Below the pieces are notes generated by a model. It was given only the letters and a program-made list of their open reading frames with translations. It was not told the origin of the DNA and ran no database searches. From positions 27,446 to 39,970 of the forward strand of contig DHGW01000029.1 in the NCBI GenBank assembly GCA_002402965.1: 12,525 nucleotides of DNA, given 5' to 3'. Positions 1 to 6,821 of the stretch are shown here, one piece after another; the stretch's first letter is position 1; every line of letters starts with the position of its first letter. Source of the DNA: Bacteroidales bacterium UBA4788. GTDB lineage: Bacteria > Bacteroidota > Bacteroidia > Bacteroidales > VadinHA17. The position numbers were made by a program, and so were the translations under genes.

Positions 1-593
1 GTCACGGCAACAGCAGGGACGATGTCAACCCAGGCTTCCCCGGATATATACTCACTAACCTGGAAGACAAGGAGAAGTATATCTATCGCGGAGCATATAT
101 GGACTGTGTCAGGGCTGTTGACTTTCTCTGCTCGAGGCCCGAGGTTGATGCTTCCCGCATCGCCGTGGAGGGAGCCAGCCAGGGTGGTGCCCTCACCTTC
201 GCGACAGCAGCGCTGAACAATGACAGAATAGCAGTATGCGCACCGCAGGTGCCATTCCTCTCGGATTTCAGGGATTACTTTAAAGTGGCCGTGTGGCCTG
301 GCAACGAGTTCATTGAACTGATTGACCAGAAGAAAAAGCTGACCTGGGATGAGGCCTTCTACACCCTGAGCTACTTCGACATAAAGAACCTTGCACCGAT
401 GATAAAGGCGCCTATGATAATGGGAGCGGGACTGATGGATGAGGTTTGCCCGCCGCACATCAACTTTGCTGCATATAACCTGGTGAATACTGAAAAGAAG
501 TATATCGTTTATCCTTATGCGGGACACGGACTCCCTGACCATTTCTACAATGCCAAAATGGACTGGATAAGGAGCAAACTGGGATTGAAATAA
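1..593 (+). CDS. CE7-family acetyl esterase (acetylxylan esterase / cephalosporin-C deacetylase family), 3' part
   Basis: This is the C-terminal 196 residues of a CE7 alpha/beta-hydrolase; the frame is open to the left edge (first full codon at base 3), so the start and the family's RGQ motif lie outside. CE7 enzymes remove O-acetyl groups from short or polymeric acetylated sugars. The nucleophile serine sits in GASQGG (Ser codon 177-179). The acid aspartate is in GLMDEVCPP (codon 438-440) and the histidine in AGHGLP (codon 525-527). PFLSDF and TLSYFD also match my memory of the Thermotoga CE7 enzyme. Oddity: the family signature HE is HG here. The stop is 15 bp before the GH2 gene, so the two are probably co-transcribed; deacetylation of glucomannan would fit the locus. 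The family call is firm; the polymer it acts on is inferred, and its location is unknown because the N-terminus is missing. Confidence 0.9.
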   Translation, partial: HGNSRDDVNPGFPGYILTNLEDKEKYIYRGAYMDCVRAVDFLCSRPEVDASRIAVEGASQGGALTFATAALNNDRIAVCAPQVPFLSDFRDYFKVAVWPGNEFIELIDQKKKLTWDEAFYTLSYFDIKNLAPMIKAPMIMGAGLMDEVCPPHINFAAYNLVNTEKKYIVYPYAGHGLPDHFYNAKMDWIRSKLGLK

Positions 594-608
594 CTAAACA
601 GAACTGTT

Positions 609-3038
609 ATGGAGGGAAGAAAAACAGTGACAGGACTGCTGGCCGCAGTCGTTGCTTTGGTAATTCTGTACGGATGCTCACAGCCTGAGCCGCGTACACA
701 TGTCAGCTTTAACGACGGATGGAAATTTGCCCTTGCTGCCGGCGACGATGCCTGGCAGCCCGGATTTGATGACAGCGGCTGGAGGGAGCTTGAGCTGCCG
801 CACGACTGGAGCATCGAGGGGGAGTTCAGTGAAAAACATCCGGCATCTCCCGGAGGAGGTGCGCTGCCCGGCGGCATTGGATGGTACCGTAAGACATTCA
901 GGGTAAGCAGTGACGACAGGGAGAAGCTGACATACATCTCCTTCGATGGCGTTTACCGCAACAGCGAGGTCTGGATAAACGGCACTTATCTAGGCAAGCG
1001 GCCATACGGCTACAGCTCATTCAGGTATGACCTGACCCCATACCTCAAATACGGTGAGGAGGATAACATCATTGCCGTTAAAGTTGACAACTCGCAACAG
1101 CCCAATTCACGGTGGTATTCCGGTTCAGGAATATACCGCAATGTGTGGCTGACAACTACCGGGAAGATTGCCGTTGACCACTGGGGAACCTTTGTCACCA
1201 CCTCCGATGTTACGGCTGAGGCCGCCCTCCTGCGGGTGATGACGCAGGTAAGCAATGCCACAGGATCAAGGACTGATATCAGGCTCGAAACAACTGTGTA
1301 TGATGCTGACAACAGGAAAGTGGCAAGTGCTGATACCGACCTGGTAGGACTCAACGGCACGGGCACCACTGTGACGCAGGAACTGACGGTAAAAAAACCA
1401 CATCTCTGGTCGGTGGAAACCCCATATCTCTACAGGGTTGTAACCACCATCAGGTCAGGCCAGCTGCTGGCCGACAGATACGAGACCGTGGCGGGAATCA
1501 GATCGTTTGTCTTTGATGCTGAGAAGGGTTTCATACTCAATGGTGAGCCTGTTACAATTCGCGGTGTATGCAACCACCACGACCTGGGCTGCCTCGGTGC
1601 AGCCGTCAACACCCGCGCCATAGAGAGGCAGCTGGAGATACTGAAGGAGATGGGCTGCAACGGTATTCGCACATCTCATAACCCGCCCGCACCTGAGCTG
1701 CTTGACCTGTGTGACAAAATGGGCTTCATCGTCATGGATGAGGCTTTCGATATATGGAAGGTGAAGAAGACTGATTTTGACTATGGCCTCGACTTTGATG
1801 AGTGGCACAGGAAGGACCTGGAGGCTATGGTGCTTCGCGACCGCAATCATCCGTCAATCTTTATCTGGAGTATAGGCAACGAGGTGATGGAGCAATGGCA
1901 GAGGGACGGCAGCGGCGAAGGTATTGCCACCGAACTGGCAGCCATTGTCCGGTCACTGGATGACACCAGGCCGGTGACGTCGGCATGCAATGACCCGGCG
2001 CCTCATAACCCGGTCATCGCCTCGGGCGCCCTCGACCTCATTGGTTTCAACTACCGCGATACGCTCTGGACCCGCTTCCCGGAGACATTCCCCGGTGGAA
2101 AATTCATTGGTACGGAAACCACATCAGCCCTGGCCACTCGCGGCAGCTACGACCTGCCCTCTGATGTAGTCCGGCGCTGGCCGGCACGGTGGGATCAACC
2201 CTTCAAGGATGGCAATCCTGACCTGACATGCTCGGCATACGACAACTGCTCTGCACCGTGGGGCACAACACACCGCGACAGCTGGAGGCTGATAAAGGAC
2301 AACGCTTTCCTCACGGGGATGTATATCTGGACCGGCTTCGACTATCTTGGCGAGCCCACTCCCTATTGGTGGCCGGCACGGAGCTCCTACTTCGGCATCA
2401 TTGACCTGGCCGGGTTCCCGAAGGATGTCTACTGGTTCTACCAGAGCGAATGGACAGATAAGGATGTGCTGCATATCTTTCCGCACTGGAACTGGAACCC
2501 GGGACAGACGGTTGATGTATGGGCATTCACCAACTGCGACGAGGTTGAGCTCTTCCTTAACGACGCCTCACTTGGCAGGCAGAGCAAAGGAGAGAACGAT
2601 TTTAACCTTGTCTGGAAGGTGCCGTTTGAAGAGGGCACCCTGCTTGGAGTAGGCTACAGTAACGGAGTTGAAATCATGAGGAGCACGGTCACTACCGCAG
2701 GCGAACCGGCAGCATTGGTTCTCTCGCCCGACAGGAGTGAGATTGATTCTGACGGATCCGATCTCTCGTTCATCACCGTTACCGTGGTCGACAGGAATAA
2801 CAATCCTGTGCCACATGCCGGCAATCTCGTGAACTTCTCCGTGGAGGGGCCGGGTATTATTGCAGGTGTTGACAACGGAAGCCAGACAAGCATGGAGCCA
2901 TTCCAGGCCAGTTACAGGAAAACCTATAACGGAAAGTGTCTTATGGTGCTGAAGGCCGGGCGCGAAAAGGGTGAGATAAGGGTTACGGCCTCTTCCGACG
3001 GGCTGCCGGATGCTGTATGCACGGTGAAGGTCAGGTAA
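609..3038 (+). CDS. GH2 family beta-galactosidase-type glycosidase, lipoprotein
   Basis: An 809-residue GH2 exo-glycosidase. It starts with a lipoprotein-like signal peptide (hydrophobic 8-21, candidate lipidated Cys23 in ILYGCS), so it is probably periplasmic or on the outer membrane. Residues about 30-180 form the sugar-binding jelly roll (SRWYSGSGIYRNVWL at 167-181), followed by an Ig-like domain. The TIM barrel, from about 305, has HNPP at 357-360, acid/base Glu425 in SIGNEV, and probable nucleophile Glu503 in GTETTS. A DUF4982-like segment follows (about 607-695), then a bacterial Ig/invasin-like domain (about 700-809). This layout is typical of Bacteroidota GH2 beta-galactosidases. Beta-mannosidase or beta-glucuronidase activity cannot be excluded from sequence alone. 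ATG 609 has no Shine-Dalgarno, which is normal for the phylum. It follows the CE7 gene closely and converges with the AraC gene. In this locus it may trim beta-galactose from galactoglucomannan side chains. Confidence 0.9.
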   Translation: MEGRKTVTGLLAAVVALVILYGCSQPEPRTHVSFNDGWKFALAAGDDAWQPGFDDSGWRELELPHDWSIEGEFSEKHPASPGGGALPGGIGWYRKTFRVSSDDREKLTYISFDGVYRNSEVWINGTYLGKRPYGYSSFRYDLTPYLKYGEEDNIIAVKVDNSQQPNSRWYSGSGIYRNVWLTTTGKIAVDHWGTFVTTSDVTAEAALLRVMTQVSNATGSRTDIRLETTVYDADNRKVASADTDLVGLNGTGTTVTQELTVKKPHLWSVETPYLYRVVTTIRSGQLLADRYETVAGIRSFVFDAEKGFILNGEPVTIRGVCNHHDLGCLGAAVNTRAIERQLEILKEMGCNGIRTSHNPPAPELLDLCDKMGFIVMDEAFDIWKVKKTDFDYGLDFDEWHRKDLEAMVLRDRNHPSIFIWSIGNEVMEQWQRDGSGEGIATELAAIVRSLDDTRPVTSACNDPAPHNPVIASGALDLIGFNYRDTLWTRFPETFPGGKFIGTETTSALATRGSYDLPSDVVRRWPARWDQPFKDGNPDLTCSAYDNCSAPWGTTHRDSWRLIKDNAFLTGMYIWTGFDYLGEPTPYWWPARSSYFGIIDLAGFPKDVYWFYQSEWTDKDVLHIFPHWNWNPGQTVDVWAFTNCDEVELFLNDASLGRQSKGENDFNLVWKVPFEEGTLLGVGYSNGVEIMRSTVTTAGEPAALVLSPDRSEIDSDGSDLSFITVTVVDRNNNPVPHAGNLVNFSVEGPGIIAGVDNGSQTSMEPFQASYRKTYNGKCLMVLKAGREKGEIRVTASSDGLPDAVCTVKVR

Positions 3039-3092
3039 GGAACCTGGCGTGCCACTGGTGTGCGGTGAATGAAGATCAGCGGGCCGGTGTTG

Positions 3093-3187
3093 CAGGGTTG
3101 GGACCCGGACAGACCTGCAGGGTCATAGAATGAGTACTCTGGCGGACCATCAGGGGACTAGATTGAGTACTTTGCAGGACTGTCAGG
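3093..3187. repeat. Array of 33-bp imperfect direct repeats between convergent genes
   Basis: Two clear copies start at 3126 and 3159, both reading TAGA(A/T)TGAGTACT. They match at about 24 of 29 aligned bases, with a period of exactly 33. A weaker copy lies in phase at 3093-3125 (about 18 of the first 30 positions match copy 2). All three share a core (A/G)GAC(C/T)NNCAGG starting at 3111, 3144 and 3177. Copy 2 contains the 8-bp palindrome GAGTACTC. The last copy ends one base before the stop codon of the AraC gene. The function is unknown: remnant of a mobile element, a protein-binding array or a termination region are all possible. Matches were counted by eye. Confidence 0.6.
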
Positions 3188-3188
3188 A

Positions 3189-4070
3189 TCAGATAAATAC
3201 CCTCGTCCCCTGGTCATAGCTCTCACGGAGTTCCCGCGGGGTACAACTCTTCTTCCTCCGGAAAATGCGGTTGAAGTTGGAAATATTGTTGAAACCGCAG
3301 GAGTAAGCTATCTCGGCAATCGTTTTGGTGGTCGAGATAAGCATCCTCGAGGCATGCCCCAGGCGCACCTCCGTCACACAGTCGATGAATGTCATTCCTG
3401 TCCTGAGCTTGAAGAACCTGCTGAAGGCCGATTCGGTCATGCTTGCAATCCGGGCGGCCTCGCCGAGGGTGATCTGCCTGTCAAAGGAGGTATGAATGAA
3501 CTCCATCACCTTTTCGATGCGCCTGCTGTTGTAGGAGAAAACCTCGGCATCGCTGAATCCGGAGTCCGAAAGCACACGGTAGTCACGTGAGATGGAGAGG
3601 TCGTGAAGGATGCTCATAAGTTCCAGTACCGAATCAAATCCCTGTTTCTTTCCAAGGCTGACGATGCGTGGCTCAAGACGGGCAGTTGTCTCAGGGGAGA
3701 AGAGTATTCCCCGTAGTGACCTGCGGAGCATGTTCCGGATGAAGTTCAGCTGGTTCTTCTGAAGAAACTTCTCATCGAAAAAATCCTTGTGGAACTGGAT
3801 TGTGACCTCCTCTACCTGGTTGGGGCTGAACCCCGTGCCGAACCACCCGTGAGGCAGTCCCGGTCCCACGAGAGCCATCTCCATGTCGCCTATCTCCTCC
3901 ACATGATCACCGATGATACGCTTCGCGCCCTTCGCATTGCGGATGAAATTGAGTTCTATCTCGTCGTGATAATGAAGCGGGAAGTCGAACTCCGACTTCG
4001 CCCTGTAGAAGTAGGTGAAGCAGTCGGATTGCGTCAGGGGTGTAATCTCCCTCAGGATATTCTCATTCAT
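3189..4070 (-). CDS. AraC-family transcriptional regulator
   Basis: A 293-residue AraC-type activator, the usual length for the sensor-plus-DNA-binding form. Residues about 1-150 are a cupin-like sensor domain (LHYHDEIELNFI with His33 and His35; GPGLPHGWF). Residues about 182-285 are the AraC DNA-binding domain. Its first helix-turn-helix lies around ITLGEAARIASMTESAFSRF (200-219), and the second carries the family signature GFNNISNFNRIFRRK. I chose ATG 4070 (MNENIL). The frame stays open to an ATG at 4169, but the extra 33 residues have no family character and cover a candidate -7 element at 4098-4105. It is divergent from the mannanase operon and convergent with GH2, so it is most likely the local regulator responding to a mannan-derived sugar. 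Ligand and sign of regulation are inferred. No signal peptide; cytoplasmic. Confidence 0.93.
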   Translation of the reverse strand: MNENILREITPLTQSDCFTYFYRAKSEFDFPLHYHDEIELNFIRNAKGAKRIIGDHVEEIGDMEMALVGPGLPHGWFGTGFSPNQVEEVTIQFHKDFFDEKFLQKNQLNFIRNMLRRSLRGILFSPETTARLEPRIVSLGKKQGFDSVLELMSILHDLSISRDYRVLSDSGFSDAEVFSYNSRRIEKVMEFIHTSFDRQITLGEAARIASMTESAFSRFFKLRTGMTFIDCVTEVRLGHASRMLISTTKTIAEIAYSCGFNNISNFNRIFRRKKSCTPRELRESYDQGTRVFI

Positions 4071-4097
4071 TGACCAGTTCGGGTTGTGTATTGAATT

Positions 4098-4105
4098 CAA
4101 AGATA
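4098..4105 (-). promoter_or_regulatory. Candidate Bacteroidota -7 element for the AraC gene
   Basis: On the minus strand this reads TATCTTTG, a full match to the Bacteroidota TAnnTTTG element. It lies 27 bp upstream of the chosen AraC start, leaving a leader of about 20 nt. I see no good -33 TTG at the expected distance, so this is a motif match only. Confidence 0.35.
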
Positions 4106-4184
4106 TAAAATAACTGCTAAAATCATATATTCTGTGATTCGGGCAGGAATGGCAGTTATACGGCAGCAAGACAGTAAAATAACT
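4106..4184. repeat. 10-bp direct repeat in the divergent promoter region (possible AraC-type operator)
   Basis: TAAAATAACT occurs exactly at 4106-4115 and again at 4175-4184, with starts 69 bp apart. The first copy abuts the upstream side of the candidate AraC-gene -7 element. AraC-family proteins usually bind direct repeats, so these could be operator half-sites. The region is A+T-rich and chance is possible. Confidence 0.25.
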
Positions 4185-4256
4185 CTATGTATCCATTCCC
4201 GGGCGAACTGTTATCCTGAAAGACAGGTAAAAATGTATTGGTCGGGGGCGTAGATT

Positions 4257-4283
4257 ATGCCATCTGGCTGGCGATAATGGCAT
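4257..4283. promoter_or_regulatory. Inverted repeat, candidate operator upstream of the mannanase operon
   Basis: The arms ATGCCAT (4257-4263) and ATGGCAT (4277-4283) form a perfect 7-bp inverted repeat with a 13-nt spacer. Arm starts are 20 bp apart, about two helical turns, which suits a dimeric DNA-binding protein. ATGGCA occurs once more at 4149-4154. It lies about 55-80 bp upstream of the candidate -7 element of the GH5 gene, a plausible activator position. Binding by the adjacent AraC protein is inferred only. Confidence 0.3.
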
Positions 4284-4336
4284 TAAAGTATCATTAATTA
4301 AAAGAATGGTATTACATGCCTGCGGGGCTGATTGAT

Positions 4337-4344
4337 TAATTTTG
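4337..4344 (+). promoter_or_regulatory. Candidate Bacteroidota -7 element for the mannan operon
   Basis: TAATTTTG is a full match to the Bacteroidota TAnnTTTG element, 21 bp upstream of ATG 4366. It would leave a leader of roughly 15 nt. No clear -33 TTTG lies at the expected spacing, which would suit an activator-dependent promoter. It overlaps a possible TTG start at 4342 and argues against that start. Confidence 0.4.
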
Positions 4345-4365
4345 ATTAGGATCGTACGAAACCGC

Positions 4366-5670
4366 ATGATGAGAAAGGTAATTCCGGGGCTGCTTCTGAT
4401 GCTCGCCCTTGCAGGCTGCGGAGGCAGTCAGAAATATGATTATGTAACCGTCGAAGACGGCATTTTCCGTCTTGCCGGTGAGCCCTATTACTTTATTGGC
4501 GCCAACTACTGGTACGGGGCTATCCTCGGCACTGAGGGCCGGTATGGCGACAGGGAGAGGCTGCTCAGGGAGCTTGATCACATGAAGAGCATCGGCATTA
4601 CTAACCTGAGAGTGATGGTGGGTCCGGAGGGGCCTGACAATGAGCCTTTTCGCGTTACCCCTGCCCTGCAGGTCGCCCCGGGCGAGCACAGTGAGGAGAT
4701 GCTTGACGGGCTCGATTTCCTGCTTTCGGAGATGGGAAAGCGTGGACAACATGCTATTCTCTTTCTCAACAACGCCTGGGACTGGAGCGGGGGTTTCTCG
4801 CAGTACCTCAGCTGGAACGGGTACGGTCCGATTCCCAATCCCAATTTGCCGCCAAACACCTGGCCTCAGTTTATGAGCTTTTCAGGGCAGTTCAACAGCT
4901 GCGAGCAATGCATCAGCCAGTTTGAGGAGTTCATCAGGTTCATCCTTGGTCGCACGAACAGCTACACCGGAATTAAATATACCGAAGATCCTGCAATCAT
5001 GACCTGGGAGATAGCCAATGAGCCGAGGGCATTCTCGGAGGAGAATATACCAGCCTTTGAGGCGATGATTGCCCGTATTGCCGCGCTGCTTCAGGAGCTC
5101 GATGAAAACCACCTGGTGACAACCGGCACCGAAGGACGGCACGGGTGCGAGCAGCAGATGGAACTCTTCGAACGCATCCATGCTGATCCCAACATTGATT
5201 ACCTCGTGATGCATATCTGGCCGAAGAACTGGGGATGGCTTGACATAAAGGATATCGGGGGAACACTGGATTCCTCAATTGTGAAGACCAACCGGTATAT
5301 AAATGATCACCTTGAGGTGGCGGAGCGGCTGAACAAGCCGATAGTGCTGGAGGAGTTCGGCCTGCCGCGCGATCTTCACGGCTTCTCTCTTCAGGAGCCG
5401 ACTACCTCCAGGGATGCGTATTATAACAACGCCTTCGGGCAGGTGCTGGATCACGCCGGCCGTCTGGGAGTGCTGGCCGGGTGCAACATATGGGCCTACT
5501 CCGGCGAGGGAAGGGCTGCCGAAGGACGTATCCACTGGCAACCCGGCGATGACTACCTGGGCGATCCGCCGCAGGAGGAGCAGGGACTCAACTCGGTCTT
5601 TGACACCGACTCTACAATTGAACTGATCTCAGCCTTTAACCGCCGGATCGCTACCATAAGCAAAAAATAA
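4366..5670 (+). CDS. GH5 (subfamily 7-like) endo-beta-1,4-mannanase, lipoprotein
   Basis: A 434-residue secreted endo-mannanase, predicted to cut the beta-1,4-mannan or glucomannan backbone. The signal peptide is short with a classic lipobox LAGC (Cys18), so it should be membrane-anchored. The mature protein is a single GH5 (beta/alpha)8 barrel with no carbohydrate-binding module. The acid/base is Glu219 in WEIANEP and the nucleophile is probably Glu330 in VLEEFG. HIWPKNWGW and the FIGANYWYG opening fit subfamily 7. CEQC (Cys179, Cys182) is a close cysteine pair that could form a disulfide. I chose ATG 4366; ATG 4369 would serve equally, while an in-frame TTG at 4342 would add charged residues ahead of the signal peptide and overlap the promoter motif. 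It is the first gene of the operon, 7 bp before GH26. Confidence 0.92.
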   Translation: MMRKVIPGLLLMLALAGCGGSQKYDYVTVEDGIFRLAGEPYYFIGANYWYGAILGTEGRYGDRERLLRELDHMKSIGITNLRVMVGPEGPDNEPFRVTPALQVAPGEHSEEMLDGLDFLLSEMGKRGQHAILFLNNAWDWSGGFSQYLSWNGYGPIPNPNLPPNTWPQFMSFSGQFNSCEQCISQFEEFIRFILGRTNSYTGIKYTEDPAIMTWEIANEPRAFSEENIPAFEAMIARIAALLQELDENHLVTTGTEGRHGCEQQMELFERIHADPNIDYLVMHIWPKNWGWLDIKDIGGTLDSSIVKTNRYINDHLEVAERLNKPIVLEEFGLPRDLHGFSLQEPTTSRDAYYNNAFGQVLDHAGRLGVLAGCNIWAYSGEGRAAEGRIHWQPGDDYLGDPPQEEQGLNSVFDTDSTIELISAFNRRIATISKK

Positions 5671-5677
5671 TTGTGTC

Positions 5678-6808
5678 ATGCATAAAACATTGATTATCAT
5701 TATTGCAATGCTGCTTTTTACAGCCTGCAACAGTGGGGAGAGCAGGAAAAATTGTACCGCAGACCAGTCGGCCACACCGGAGACGGTAAGCATGCTCGCC
5801 GGACTCAAACGCGCAGCCGGGCATGGCATCATGTTTGGCCACCAGGATGACCTGTCGTATGGTATAGGATGGGTATATCCGGGCGGAGAGTCGGATGTGA
5901 AAAGGGTCACCGGAGACTTTCCTGCCGTTTACGGCATGGACCTCGGTGACATAGAACACCGGTCGCCGGTGAATCTCGACTCCGTTCCGTTCGGAGACAT
6001 GAAGAAGTTTGTCAGCGAGATATGGGCCCGCGGCGGGGTGATCACCTTCAGCTGGCACCTGGATAATCCGCTTACCGGAGGCAATGCCTGGGATGTTTCA
6101 TCTGACAGGGTGGTGGCTTCGGTACTTCCGGGAGGAGAAAAGCATGAGGAGTTCACAATGTGGCTAGACAATCTGGCGGAGTTTCTCGGTTCACTTAAAG
6201 ATGACCAGGGCATTGCCATACCGGTCATCTTCCGGCCCTGGCATGAACACACCGGGAGCTGGTTCTGGTGGGGCCAGAATCTCTGCACCAGCGAGGAGTT
6301 CATCGCTCTGTGGAGGTTCACTTTCGATTATCTGTGCGACGGGAAGAATATTCACAACCTGCTCTTCGCTTATTCGAGCGGAGGCGATATCGACAACATG
6401 GAACAGTATCTTGAACGTTATCCTGGTGATGATTATGTAGACCTTATTGGTTTCGACTACTACCAGATGGCCGATGCAGGTAACCGGTCGTTCACGGAAA
6501 GTATTGACAGGGTTCTGGGTATTGTAATTGAAGCTGCCACACAGCATGGTAAGCTGGCGGCGCTGACTGAGGCAGGATATGAGGGCATCCCCGATTCAAC
6601 CTGGTGGACCGGCACATTCTGGCCCGCCATCAGGGATCACCGCATTTCCTATGCGTTGGTATGGCGCAATGCTCACAACAGGCCCGGACACTTCTACGCC
6701 CCGTACCCCGGGCATGTAAGTGAGCAGGATTTCATCAGCTTTTACAATTTGCCGGAGACACTCTTTCAGGAGGATGTGACGGCTATGGAAATTTACAAAC
6801 AGGAATAA
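5678..6808 (+). CDS. GH26 endo-beta-1,4-mannanase, lipoprotein
   Basis: A 376-residue GH26 enzyme, close to single-domain family length. It has a signal peptide with candidate lipidated Cys17 (LLFTAC). GH26 mannanases cleave beta-1,4-mannan, and Bacteroidota versions often release mannobiose. Family hallmarks: MFGHQDD near residue 52, ITFSWHLDNP (122-131), acid/base Glu190 in RPWHEHTG, aromatic WFWWG just after it, IGFDYY (257-262), and nucleophile Glu298 in LTEAGYEG. YALVWRNA is the usual late barrel strand. It sits 7 bp after GH5 and 13 bp before GH130, so it is certainly within the operon. GH5 and GH26 probably divide labour, one on polymer and one on oligosaccharides, but which does which cannot be read from sequence. 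Confidence 0.95.
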   Translation: MHKTLIIIIAMLLFTACNSGESRKNCTADQSATPETVSMLAGLKRAAGHGIMFGHQDDLSYGIGWVYPGGESDVKRVTGDFPAVYGMDLGDIEHRSPVNLDSVPFGDMKKFVSEIWARGGVITFSWHLDNPLTGGNAWDVSSDRVVASVLPGGEKHEEFTMWLDNLAEFLGSLKDDQGIAIPVIFRPWHEHTGSWFWWGQNLCTSEEFIALWRFTFDYLCDGKNIHNLLFAYSSGGDIDNMEQYLERYPGDDYVDLIGFDYYQMADAGNRSFTESIDRVLGIVIEAATQHGKLAALTEAGYEGIPDSTWWTGTFWPAIRDHRISYALVWRNAHNRPGHFYAPYPGHVSEQDFISFYNLPETLFQEDVTAMEIYKQE

Positions 6809-6821
6809 TCCTTAACCGAGA

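Noticed and set aside
1455..1850. Antisense open frame of 131 codons within GH2
   Set aside because: It is a shadow of the GH2 catalytic domain, with no recognisable domain or promoter.
3111..3125. CCTGCAGG palindrome as a terminator hairpin after GH2
   Set aside because: It is an 8-bp palindrome with no loop and no following T-run; it is better read as part of the 33-bp repeat array.
4071..4169. Upstream extension of the AraC frame to ATG 4169
   Set aside because: The 33 added residues do not resemble the family N-terminus, the protein from ATG 4070 has the usual length, and the stretch holds a promoter-like motif on the same strand.
4342..4365. TTG start at 4342 giving a GH5 protein eight residues longer
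   Set aside because: It overlaps a full-match -7 element and puts extra charged residues before a signal peptide that is complete from ATG 4366.
5651..6058. Antisense open frame of 135 codons over the start of GH26
   Set aside because: It runs through the GH26 signal peptide and conserved barrel and has no independent support.
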